Below, in pieces: positions 26,957-34,255 of a stretch of 64,000 nt of DNA; within the stretch, counting starts at the first letter, position 1, and the number at the start of each line of letters is the position of its first letter. The notes under the pieces are model-generated. The model made no database searches, was not told where the DNA came from, and saw only the letters and a program-made list of their open reading frames with translations. Source of the DNA: Flavobacterium sp. 9R (GTDB taxonomy: Bacteria > Bacteroidota > Bacteroidia > Flavobacteriales > Flavobacteriaceae). The stretch spans positions 688,531 to 752,530 of the forward strand of contig NZ_LR733413.1 in assembly GCF_902506345.1 (NCBI RefSeq), in the 5' to 3' direction. The translations under genes were made by a program, and so were the position numbers.

Positions 26957-28297
26957 TCAGTTTAAAACAGCGTCGGATGAATCATAAGGACCATGTTTTA
27001 CTTTTTTATTGACAGAATAAAGGAACAAAACCAAAAGTAAAGAATAAACTAGCGTAAAAAGCACCAATGAAAATACAATTTGGTTAGCCGAAACTTCTTG
27101 AGAGAAAGCTTGACTCGTTCTTAACTGACCATATACCACCCAAGGCTGTCTGCCCATTTCGGCCGTAAACCATCCCACCTGATTGGCTATTTGAGGCAGT
27201 AGCACCGAATAAGAGAAAATAGTCAATAGCCGTTTGGTCTCGAACAATTTGCCTTTGAACCACAAGAAACTGGCATAAAAAGTAAGCGCAATCAAAAACA
27301 AACCAATAGCCACCATAATATGGTAAAATTGAAACACTGCATTGATTTGGCTAGGACGGTCTTGTTCTGGAAAGTCATTCAAACCTTTGATAGGCGCTTT
27401 AAAATCCTGATGAACCAAGAACGATAAGCCACCGGGAATACCTATGCCTGTTACGGTTTGGTCTTTTTTATTCACCCACCCCATAAGGTATAAATCTGCG
27501 GGAGCATTTTTTTCAAAATGACCTTCCATAGCGGCTAGTTTTGCTGGTTGATTCACGGCCACTCCATCAGCAGAACTGTGTCCAGAAAGTAATTGTGTAA
27601 AAGAAAAGAAAGTAGCCACTCCCAACGCAATCGGAAAGGCTTTTTTAGAAATGGCAACAAAACGTCCTTTTTTCAAGTAGTAAGCATGAACACTCAACAC
27701 TAAAAACGCTCCTGCCAAAAAAGCACCTTGCCAAGTATGTATCAATCGGTCTACACTTGAAGGATTAAAAACCATCGCCCAAAAATCGGTTACTTCAGCG
27801 CGAGCGTGCAAGCCTTCACCTACGATATGATAGCCTGCTGGGGTTTGTTGCCAAGAATTAGCCACAACAATCCAAACCGCCGAAAACATAGAACCTAAAA
27901 ATACACCAATGGTAGAAACCAAATGCACCCAAGGTTTTACGCGATTCCAACCAAAGAGCAATACACCCAAAAAGGTACTTTCTAGCCCAAAAGCAAATAG
28001 ACCTTCAGCAGCAAGTGCACTACCAAAAATGTCACCCACATAACGCGAATATACTGCCCAGTTGGTGCCAAATTCAAATTCCATAATGATGCCTGTGGCA
28101 ACACCAATTCCGAAAGTTAAAGCGAAAATTTTAATCCAAAAACGAGTAAGGGTTTCGTATTCTTTATTGCCAGTTTTGATATAAATACTTTCAAAAAGTA
28201 CGATAAGCAATCCAATGCCTATGCTCAAAGGCGGATAGATATAATGAAAAGCAACGGTAAAAGCAAACTGGATTCGAGCTAATATTTCAACATCCAT
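26957..28297 (-). CDS. cydA: Cytochrome bd ubiquinol oxidase subunit I
   Basis: Haem- and quinol-binding subunit, 446 residues. The haem b595 ligand region is at the N-terminus (FAFTVAFHYIYPPLS, His18); FEFGTNWAVYSRYVGDIFG and the C-terminal GWFTAEMGRQPWVVYGQLRT are CydA signatures. The short length points to the short Q-loop form rather than the E. coli long form. It confers microaerobic respiration and tolerance to cyanide, NO and sulfide in characterised bacteria, which fits the neighbouring thiol/sulfur genes. It forms an operon with cydB. Confidence 0.97.
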   Translation of the reverse strand: MDVEILARIQFAFTVAFHYIYPPLSIGIGLLIVLFESIYIKTGNKEYETLTRFWIKIFALTFGIGVATGIIMEFEFGTNWAVYSRYVGDIFGSALAAEGLFAFGLESTFLGVLLFGWNRVKPWVHLVSTIGVFLGSMFSAVWIVVANSWQQTPAGYHIVGEGLHARAEVTDFWAMVFNPSSVDRLIHTWQGAFLAGAFLVLSVHAYYLKKGRFVAISKKAFPIALGVATFFSFTQLLSGHSSADGVAVNQPAKLAAMEGHFEKNAPADLYLMGWVNKKDQTVTGIGIPGGLSFLVHQDFKAPIKGLNDFPEQDRPSQINAVFQFYHIMVAIGLFLIALTFYASFLWFKGKLFETKRLLTIFSYSVLLPQIANQVGWFTAEMGRQPWVVYGQLRTSQAFSQEVSANQIVFSLVLFTLVYSLLLVLFLYSVNKKVKHGPYDSSDAVLN

Positions 28298-28404
28298 GAT
28301 AGTGGGTTTAGTAGTCCTACAAATTTAGTTGACTTCAACCAAATATTGCCACTTTTTTTAGCCATTTATCAAAAAAGTAACTTTTGTTGAAGATAAAATT
28401 GGAG

Positions 28405-28599
28405 CTATTTTTTGGACTTCTTTTCAAACAAATTGCCAATTAATCCTCCCAATAACCCACCGTATAAAGTGCTATTGATTGGTTTTGAGGTAATAGCGCA
28501 GCTTCCAGACGAGCAACCAATGGCTGCGTAGTACCAATATCCCGCGAGTAATCCAATGGTGATTCCAACCGCAGTTACTATAATGCCTTGTTTATTCAT
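28405..28599 (-). CDS. DUF6132 small membrane protein with C-x4-C motif
   Basis: A 64-residue protein with two hydrophobic segments (about 6-26 and 44-58) and a loop GCSSGSCAITSKP holding two Cys in a C-x4-C spacing. It resembles the DUF6132 family; its function is unknown. The start codon overlaps the thioredoxin stop by 4 bp (ATGA-type), so translation is probably coupled. The Cys pair is close to that of the 62-residue protein on the other side of thioredoxin, suggesting both handle thiols or a metal with it. Confidence 0.75.
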   Translation of the reverse strand: MNKQGIIVTAVGITIGLLAGYWYYAAIGCSSGSCAITSKPINSTLYGGLLGGLIGNLFEKKSKK

Positions 28600-28898
28600 G
28601 AGTTGCTTTTTTCAACGATAATTTTGATCAATTCATCTTTGCTCACCACCCCAGATTGTCTCCACAATTGTTTCCCGTTTTGAAACAAAAGTATGGTGGG
28701 CACCCCGCGTACTTGGTACTGAGCCGCAATCGCTTGATTTTTGTCCACATCGATTTTGATAATTGTGATACGTTCACCAAGGCTTTCCTTTACTTGTTTT
28801 AGAACAGGAGCGAGCATTTGGCAAGGACCACACCAAGTGGCGAAAAAGTCAACCAAAACAGGTTGGTCTTTCTGTATCAATTGTTGAAAAGCATTCAT
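28596..28898 (-). CDS. Thioredoxin
   Basis: A 100-residue thioredoxin with the active site FFATWCGPCQML (Cys about 28 and 31), the cis-Pro loop VRGVPTILLFQNGK and no signal peptide, so it acts in the cytosol as a disulfide reductase. It lies between two tiny membrane-protein genes, overlapping the downstream one by 4 bp and trailing the upstream one by 7 bp. Placement in the sulfur island suggests a dedicated persulfide or disulfide reductase rather than the housekeeping enzyme, which is an inference from context. Confidence 0.93.
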   Translation of the reverse strand: MNAFQQLIQKDQPVLVDFFATWCGPCQMLAPVLKQVKESLGERITIIKIDVDKNQAIAAQYQVRGVPTILLFQNGKQLWRQSGVVSKDELIKIIVEKSNS

Positions 28899-28905
28899 AG
28901 TCTAT

Positions 28906-29094
28906 TTATTTTTTAGGAATAGCGCAACCATTTGCCCCGCAACCCCAGTTAAACAAAGCTTGTAGCAAGAAAAACAAACCAAAAACAATAAAAAACCATT
29001 CTCGAGTAGCATAAGCCTCTCCAAATAAGAATAGGGCAAAAGCCAGCCGAATCCAGCGCATCAAATGCCAATTGGTAAATAAAAGTGTTTTCAT
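28906..29094 (-). CDS. Small membrane protein with C-x4-C-A-I motif
   Basis: A 62-residue protein with a hydrophobic centre (about residues 14-48) and a C-terminal tail GCGANGCAIPKK. The Cys pair has the same spacing and following Ala-Ile as the DUF6132 neighbour. I do not recognise a named family; the general form is like YgaP or DUF2892 membrane domains. It is the first gene of a tight three-gene unit with thioredoxin and DUF6132. A role in thiol or metal handling is inferred from the Cys motif and context. Confidence 0.7.
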   Translation of the reverse strand: MKTLLFTNWHLMRWIRLAFALFLFGEAYATREWFFIVFGLFFLLQALFNWGCGANGCAIPKK

Positions 29095-29155
29095 TTTCGT
29101 GTTTATAATTTTGATGTATTATTATTTTTAGGAACAGTAACAAATGGGCTTTTCA

Positions 29156-29246
29156 GGAAACACCGTCCCGCTATCCGCTATATCTTTGCTTTTTTAAAGA
29201 AAAAAAGCAAAGGATGCCGCTGCTATCGGGGTTAAGGAGCAGCAAT
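29156..29246. repeat. Dispersed hairpin repeat, copy C
   Basis: Left flank CGCTATCCGCTATAT, a perfect 12-bp stem CTTTGCTTTTTT (29184-29195) with AAAAAAGCAAAG (29201-29212), and right flank GGATGCCGCTGCTATCGGGG. It lies in the gap between the thioredoxin group and the methyltransferase gene. Confidence 0.75.
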
Positions 29247-29390
29247 TTGCATCTTAGTATTCATTGTTGCTATTCTTTATTTTGCAAACCCGCGTTCAAT
29301 TTTCTGCAAGGTTTTCGAAACCTTGTAGGTATATTTTAAATACTTTTAACTTTAAAAAAAAATCATCTTCTTTCTGCACAGTACGAAAGT

Positions 29391-30224
29391 TTAATCAACA
29401 AGCGCAATACTGTACTCTGGTTCATAAGCGAGTACTTCTTTCAATTGTCCCAGAGAAATTTCGTTGGTACTCATAACAATCAAATCAGTAAAAGTACTAT
29501 TGATTTGTGCATTAATTACTTCTGGAATTGCACCTATTTTCTGAAGTACTGTTTTCGTGCAATTCGAACAAGTGATGCCACTCAAAGCGAAACATTGCAC
29601 AATCACTTCCGGTTTTTTCTCAAAAACAAAAAACAATTCCGATTGCGCTCTTGGCGTAACCGAGTTATAGGATGTTTCTAGAATTTTAAAATGAAAAGCT
29701 TCTGAAAATAACTGTTCGTATTCGGTTTTGCTTCCACCAAAAGGCGGACTTACCTCAAAACTGCGATTAAAAAGTAGTCCCGCTTTTTTCCCATTTTTGG
29801 ATAACAATTGATGCATTTTCCAAACGTATTTTTGACGCATTTGCGGAGGCAAAGCACAAAAGAAAGTTTGTTCTAAAATCAAATCATAGCTACCCTTATG
29901 TTCAAAAAAATCCCCTTGAATGATACGAATAGCATTAGTATTTTTGAATTTTTCTTTTAATTTTTCAACGAGCGTAGGAGCAATATCAATCACAGTAATA
30001 TTGGTAAACCCTTTTTCTAAAAGGTATTCCGCTTCATACGTATTCCCACAACCCGGAATCAATACCGAAATTGTAGTATCTTTCAATTGGTCAACATACG
30101 CTTTGATTGGTGGGGAAATCGTTCCCAAATCCCAACCTGTAGTTTCAGATTGGTATTGTAAATCCCAATAGGATTGGTCTAATGGTTTCTCGCAACTCTT
30201 TACACAACAAGTAATACCTTCCAT
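29391..30224 (-). CDS. TPMT-type methyltransferase fused to HMA metal-binding domain
   Basis: A 277-residue two-domain protein. Residues about 15-205 are a SAM-dependent methyltransferase of the thiopurine S-methyltransferase type: SYWDLQYQSETTGWDLG at the start, the SAM loop LIPGCGNTYEAEYL, and DLILEQTFFCALPP. Residues about 208-277 look like a heavy-metal-associated (HMA) domain with SGITCSNCTKTV carrying a CxxC pair. The N-terminus has three more Cys (TCCVKSCEK). Bacterial TPMT relatives methylate selenium, tellurium or thiols; here a methyltransferase plus metal-capture domain suggests metalloid or thiol S-methylation (inference). It lies 2 bp after a DUF2892 gene. Confidence 0.75.
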   Translation of the reverse strand: MEGITCCVKSCEKPLDQSYWDLQYQSETTGWDLGTISPPIKAYVDQLKDTTISVLIPGCGNTYEAEYLLEKGFTNITVIDIAPTLVEKLKEKFKNTNAIRIIQGDFFEHKGSYDLILEQTFFCALPPQMRQKYVWKMHQLLSKNGKKAGLLFNRSFEVSPPFGGSKTEYEQLFSEAFHFKILETSYNSVTPRAQSELFFVFEKKPEVIVQCFALSGITCSNCTKTVLQKIGAIPEVINAQINSTFTDLIVMSTNEISLGQLKEVLAYEPEYSIALVD

Positions 30225-30226
30225 TC

Positions 30227-30430
30227 TTATTTTCTTTTACAAGTTGTAATTCCAAATGGAGCATACAACGGACAAAAACTAATAAAACTCGTTATCACAA
30301 ATATCAAAGCTAATCCTAATCCAATCATCCCCAAAGTTCCCTCAATTACTTTGAAATAGTATAAAGCAAAAAGCAAGACGGCTATAAAAACTCGAATTCT
30401 TTTGTCGGTAACACCCATGTTTTTTTTCAT
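30227..30430 (-). CDS. DUF2892 membrane protein
   Basis: A 67-residue protein with two hydrophobic segments (about 14-28 and 34-52) and the family ending FCPLYAPFGITTCKRK. Its form matches YgaP-like DUF2892 membrane domains. The gene ends 2 bp before the methyltransferase-HMA gene, so they are co-expressed. The two Cys near the C-terminus keep with the Cys-rich theme of the island. The molecular role is unknown. Confidence 0.85.
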   Translation of the reverse strand: MKKNMGVTDKRIRVFIAVLLFALYYFKVIEGTLGMIGLGLALIFVITSFISFCPLYAPFGITTCKRK

Positions 30431-30509
30431 AATGATTAATTTTAGTTGTTAATGTACTATTTGTTCAAGAATTGTCTTTTTCAAGTATTATTTTACTTCT
30501 TGTATTTCT

Positions 30510-30584
30510 AACCGCAAGGTTCGCTAAGGATTACGCAAAGAACGCAAAACTTCTAACCTCTAACTTCTAACTTCTAATCTCTAC
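30510..30584. repeat. TTGCG-type repeat and 7-bp tandem array
   Basis: Degenerate CGCAAGG/TACGCAAAG/AACGCAAA elements (about 30510-30549), followed by five 7-bp units CTTCTAA, CCTCTAA, CTTCTAA, CTTCTAA, TCTCTAC (30550-30584). No coding capacity. Confidence 0.6.
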
Positions 30585-30585
30585 C

Positions 30586-32001
30586 TTATTTCAACACTTT
30601 GCTTTGGCACACAAAATCAGTTTTAGGAACTGTTGTTTTTGCTATAGCGCCAAAACCGCCTTCAATTTCTGTGAAATTTCTAAACCCTCTCGCTTGCAAA
30701 ATAGAAGCCGCAATCATACTGCGATATCCACCTGCACAATGCATAAAGAAATGTTGTTTCGGGTCAATAGTGGTTATCCAGTCATTTATAGCGGATAAGG
30801 GTTTATTATATGCTTCAGCTACGTGTTCTGCGCTGTATTCACTTTCTTTTCTAATATCAATGATAACATCTTTATCAGTGTTTACCTTTTGTTCGAACTC
30901 AGCAGCTGAAATTCTATGGATGGTGTCAATTTCTTTATTCGCTTTTGTCCATGACTCAAAACCACCTTCAAGATGCCCTAAAATATGGTCAAATCCTACA
31001 CGGCTCAATCGGGTTACGGTTTCTTCTTCACGTCCTTTCTCGGTGACCAAAAGAAGCGGTTGTTGCACATCGGCAATCATAGCGCCTACCCATGGGGCAA
31101 AATCACCATTAATCCCAATATTAATAGATTGTGGAATGAAAGCGTTGTAAAAATCACCACTATTGCGTGTATCTAAAACCAAGGCGCCAGTCTCATCGGC
31201 AATTCTTTCAAAATCAGTTGCCGAGAGCGCTTGCATACCGTTATGTAAAACTTTTTCAAAACTTTCGTAGCCTTTTTTATTCATTGCCACATTCATTCCA
31301 AAATAGGCTGGAGGAGGAAGCAAACCGTCGGTTACTTCTTTTATGAATTCGGCTTCGGTCATGTTGGCTCTCAAAGCGTAATTGGTAGCTTTTTGTTGTC
31401 CAATTGTAGAAACCGTTTCTTTACTCATGTTCTTACCACAAGCACTTCCAGCACCGTGCGCAGGATATACAATTACATCGTCGGCTAGTGTCATGATTTT
31501 ATCTCTTAACGAATGAAATAATGTTCCTGCCAATTGCTCCTGTGTCATTCCAGCGGCTTTTTGTGCTAAATCAGGGCGTCCTACATCCCCAATAAATAAG
31601 GTGTCTCCAGAAAATATAGCATATTCTTTACCTGTTTCGTCAATCAACAAATAGGTGGTACTTTCCATAGTGTGCCCTGGAGTGTGCAATACTTTAATTT
31701 TGATGTTTCCAATTTCAAAAATCTGATTATCTGTAGCTACAATAGCTTCAAATTCAGGTTTTGCTGTTGGGCCATATACAATGGGAGCATTAGTGGATTT
31801 GCTCAAATCCAAATGACCCGAAACGAAATCTGCATGGAAATGCGTTTCAAAAATATATTTTAAGCGAACGTTATCTCGTTCCAAACGGTCTAAATACGGC
31901 TGTACTTCTCTCAAAGGGTCAATTATAGCCGCTTCTCCATTTGAAGTAATATAGTAGGCTCCTTGAGCCAAACAACCTGTATATATTTGTTCTATTTGCA
32001 T
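30586..32001 (-). CDS. MBL-fold persulfide dioxygenase-like protein with two rhodanese domains
   Basis: A 471-residue protein from the start at 32001 (MQIEQIYTG). The metallo-beta-lactamase domain (about 1-250) has ETHFHADFVSGH, HTPGHTMEST, FSGDTLFIGDVGRPD and YPAHGAGS; the ETHE1/PDO-type pattern suggests oxidation of glutathione persulfide to sulfite. The last His of HxHxDH is Phe, as expected for a single-iron site. Rhodanese domain 1 (about 260-360) lacks the catalytic Cys (LLVTEKG), while domain 2 has it (HCAGGYRS). Its sulfite product would suit the TauE/SafE gene 78 bp upstream. Confidence 0.9.
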   Translation of the reverse strand: MQIEQIYTGCLAQGAYYITSNGEAAIIDPLREVQPYLDRLERDNVRLKYIFETHFHADFVSGHLDLSKSTNAPIVYGPTAKPEFEAIVATDNQIFEIGNIKIKVLHTPGHTMESTTYLLIDETGKEYAIFSGDTLFIGDVGRPDLAQKAAGMTQEQLAGTLFHSLRDKIMTLADDVIVYPAHGAGSACGKNMSKETVSTIGQQKATNYALRANMTEAEFIKEVTDGLLPPPAYFGMNVAMNKKGYESFEKVLHNGMQALSATDFERIADETGALVLDTRNSGDFYNAFIPQSINIGINGDFAPWVGAMIADVQQPLLLVTEKGREEETVTRLSRVGFDHILGHLEGGFESWTKANKEIDTIHRISAAEFEQKVNTDKDVIIDIRKESEYSAEHVAEAYNKPLSAINDWITTIDPKQHFFMHCAGGYRSMIAASILQARGFRNFTEIEGGFGAIAKTTVPKTDFVCQSKVLK

Positions 32002-32024
32002 GGTATTTTGTTTTATTGAGTACA

Positions 32025-32076
32025 CAAAGGTACTATTGATTTTTTATAGAAAAAGTGATAAATGTTACATATTTAT
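32025..32076 (-). promoter_or_regulatory. Promoter of MBL-rhodanese gene with upstream dyad
   Basis: Leftward -7 box TACCTTTG (complement of 32025-32032), 24 bp before the start codon. Upstream lies a perfect dyad ATAAAT-N7-ATTTAT (32058-32076), centred about 35 bp behind the box. The position fits an activator site, possibly for the Crp/Fnr protein encoded nearby. Confidence 0.5.
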
Positions 32077-32079
32077 GGA

Positions 32080-32865
32080 CTAAAAAAAGACTTCTTTGGT
32101 AATGATATAAATCCCCATTACCAAAATAAACCAACCGAAAAGAGGTTTGAGTTTGGCTCCGTCAATTTTTTTAGAAAGCTGAATACCAATTAGAATTCCG
32201 ATAAAAGCCATGGCGGCTATCGTGAGTAAAAAAGTATAGTCGATTGGGGTTCCGATGTATAGATCGCCGCCAAAACCAATAGCCGAATTGATAAAAATGA
32301 TTAAAAGTGATGTGCCAACAGCTTGTTTCATTGGTAAATTGGCAAAAAAGAGCAAGGCTGGAATAATTAAAAAACCACCACCTGCACCCAAGAAACCAGT
32401 AATGATTCCAACGACAAATCCAATAACTCCCAATTGAACATAATTGGTAGACGTGGATACAATTTCAGGCAACTTTCTTCTTATCATTGAGACAGCAGCT
32501 AATATCATCAAAACCGAAAAGACAATCATTATCAAAAAGTCTTTCGATACTTGAAAACTAGCAATAGAAAATAGGGTAGAAGCAATCTGCGGAAAAATAA
32601 CTTCTCTAATAATTAGTATCGAAAATACAGAAGGGATTGCAAAATATAAAGCGGCTTTTATTTTTAGATTCCCCATTTTGTAATGACTATAACAACCAAA
32701 TAGAGCCGATAATCCAACGATGAATAAGGAATAGCTAGTGGCCAATTCTGGGTCTATTTTGAATAAATAAACCAAAATTGGAATCGTCAAGATAGAACCC
32801 CCACCACCAATGAGTCCCAATGATAGACCAATAATAATTGAAGCAAAGTAACCAATATATTCCAT
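32080..32865 (-). CDS. TauE/SafE family sulfite/anion exporter
   Basis: A 261-residue inner-membrane protein with about seven hydrophobic segments and two copies of the family Gly-rich motif (LGLIGGGGSILTIPILVYL near residue 18, TGFLGAGGGFLIIPALLFF near 155). Members export sulfite, sulfoacetate or other small sulfur anions. Its place next to an MBL-rhodanese protein that would make sulfite supports a sulfite-export role, though the substrate is inferred. It lies between that gene and the Crp/Fnr gene, all leftward. Confidence 0.93.
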   Translation of the reverse strand: MEYIGYFASIIIGLSLGLIGGGGSILTIPILVYLFKIDPELATSYSLFIVGLSALFGCYSHYKMGNLKIKAALYFAIPSVFSILIIREVIFPQIASTLFSIASFQVSKDFLIMIVFSVLMILAAVSMIRRKLPEIVSTSTNYVQLGVIGFVVGIITGFLGAGGGFLIIPALLFFANLPMKQAVGTSLLIIFINSAIGFGGDLYIGTPIDYTFLLTIAAMAFIGILIGIQLSKKIDGAKLKPLFGWFILVMGIYIITKEVFF

Positions 32866-32884
32866 GTTTCTTTTTTTTGTGCTG

Positions 32885-32947
32885 CAAAGATGTGACTTTA
32901 CTTTTTAGTCTTTGGTAATTTTAGTCACATTCGAATTTTTAGTCACA
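32885..32947 (-). promoter_or_regulatory. Promoter/operator region of the exporter gene
   Basis: Read leftward, a direct repeat TGTGACTAAAA occurs twice, 18 bp apart (complements of about 32919-32929 and 32937-32947), followed by an inverted AAAGTCACA (about 32891-32899) and a -7-like CATCTTTG (complement of 32885-32892). TGTGA is the classical CRP half-site. The regulator gene is directly upstream, so binding by its product is likely. Confidence 0.5.
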
Positions 32948-32988
32948 ATATTTTAATTTAGAGTAGCAAGTTGAGGTTGTTTTAAAAT

Positions 32989-33618
32989 TTACTTAGTTAA
33001 AACTTCGATATGGTTGCGATGCAATTTTACTAAACCTCTTTGTTCCATTTTTTTTAAGAGTCTCGAAATCACTTCTCGAGAAGTATTTAAATCCATCCCA
33101 ATTTCTTGATGGGATAATTTTAAATCTTTGCAACCACATGATGCTACTTGACGTTTTAAATAAAATTCTAAACGCTCGTCCATGGCTCTAAATGCTACAC
33201 TATCTAATACTTCTAGGACTTCTTCAAAACGATTGCGGTACGTAGCAACTACAAATTCATACCACGAACGGTGCTCCATCATCCATTTGTCCATCAATGC
33301 TAAAGGCACCGAAATCAATTCGGCATCTTCTACCACCTTGGCCATAATTTGGCTTTTTTCACTTCTGGTGGCACATACCATAGAGAGTGCGCAAGCTTGA
33401 CCCGGTTGTAAATAATACATAAAAAATTCTCCACCATCTTCGTCTTCACGATAAATCTTAATCTTCCCGCTAATTACTAGCATCGTATTTTTGATGTACT
33501 GTCCGGTGCGCATAATAACTGTGCCAGCTGGAATAAATTGTTCATTGGCATTTTGGTCAATAGCATCGATTAGCGTATTCGAAAAAGAGGGAAAAGATTG
33601 TTTTATGGATGGGTTCAT
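32989..33618 (-). CDS. Crp/Fnr family transcriptional regulator
   Basis: A 209-residue dimeric regulator: cyclic-nucleotide-type beta-roll (about 20-120, TVIMRTGQYIKNTMLVISG, EFFMYYLQPGQAC), a long dimerisation helix and a C-terminal winged helix with LSHQEIGMDLNTSREVISRLLKKME as recognition region. It lacks the N-terminal Cys set of FNR, but has Cys residues (QACALSMVCATR, ASCGCKD) that could sense thiol state. It lies upstream of and co-directional with the TauE/SafE gene, and divergent from the single-domain rhodanese gene, so it likely controls both sides. Confidence 0.93.
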   Translation of the reverse strand: MNPSIKQSFPSFSNTLIDAIDQNANEQFIPAGTVIMRTGQYIKNTMLVISGKIKIYREDEDGGEFFMYYLQPGQACALSMVCATRSEKSQIMAKVVEDAELISVPLALMDKWMMEHRSWYEFVVATYRNRFEEVLEVLDSVAFRAMDERLEFYLKRQVASCGCKDLKLSHQEIGMDLNTSREVISRLLKKMEQRGLVKLHRNHIEVLTK

Positions 33619-33866
33619 TTCTGATGAAATTTAGTAGTTGTTACTACTACAAATATAGCACAAAATCGATAGGATGAGGTGTATTCTATTTGTTGATTAA
33701 TTGTTGTTTTTTATGTTATTATTTAAAATACTATTTAATTAATTATGAAATATGATGCTTTATTAGTGAATATTTTGTAAAAATGCAATTTTGTTGTTTT
33801 TTGTAATTTACGATATCGTTTTCTACGAAATATTATCCATTTAACATTTTTACGCCTTTTTGTTTC

Positions 33867-33888
33867 TGTAAAACATCGTAATTTTACA
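33867..33888 (+). promoter_or_regulatory. Operator-like dyad before the rhodanese gene
   Basis: TGTAAAA-N8-TTTTACA, a perfect 7-bp inverted repeat ending 12 bp before the start codon. The 22-bp length and TGT...ACA ends fit a Crp/Fnr-type dimer site; a position this close to the start codon suggests repression or overlap with the transcription start. Confidence 0.5.
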
Positions 33889-33900
33889 AAAAAAGAAGCT

Positions 33901-34215
33901 ATGAATTTAACACAAGAAGATTGGATTGAGCAATTAGAAGCCGATTCAAATGCAGTTATACTTGATGTAAGAACTGAAGACGAATACAATGATGGAATTA
34001 TCGCATCTGCCTTAAATATTGATATTCACCAAGGTCCAGCGTTTATCTCAGCTATAGAAGCGTTGGATAAGTCTAAAAATTATTATGTGTACTGTCGTTC
34101 TGGTGCAAGAAGTGCAAAAGCTTGTGAAATCATGAATGAATTGGGTTTTGAAAATGCCTATAACTTATTAGGAGGTATTTTGGCCTGGAACGGTGAAATT
34201 GTAGCGCCAGACTAA
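33901..34215 (+). CDS. Single-domain rhodanese (sulfurtransferase)
   Basis: A 104-residue cytosolic rhodanese. The domain runs the whole length, with [15 protein letters not shown] at the start and the catalytic loop [12 protein letters not shown] (persulfide-forming Cys about residue 63). It transfers sulfane sulfur between thiosulfate or persulfides and acceptors. The gene is divergent from the Crp/Fnr gene and 40 bp ahead of gapN on the same strand, so it may share a transcript with it. A dyad sits in its leader. Confidence 0.93.
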   Translation: MNLTQEDWIEQLEADSNAVILDVRTEDEYNDGIIASALNIDIHQGPAFISAIEALDKSKNYYVYCRSGARSAKACEIMNELGFENAYNLLGGILAWNGEIVAPD

Positions 34216-34255
34216 TGTTACAATAAGACTATTATTAATTTTTAAATTGTTATCA

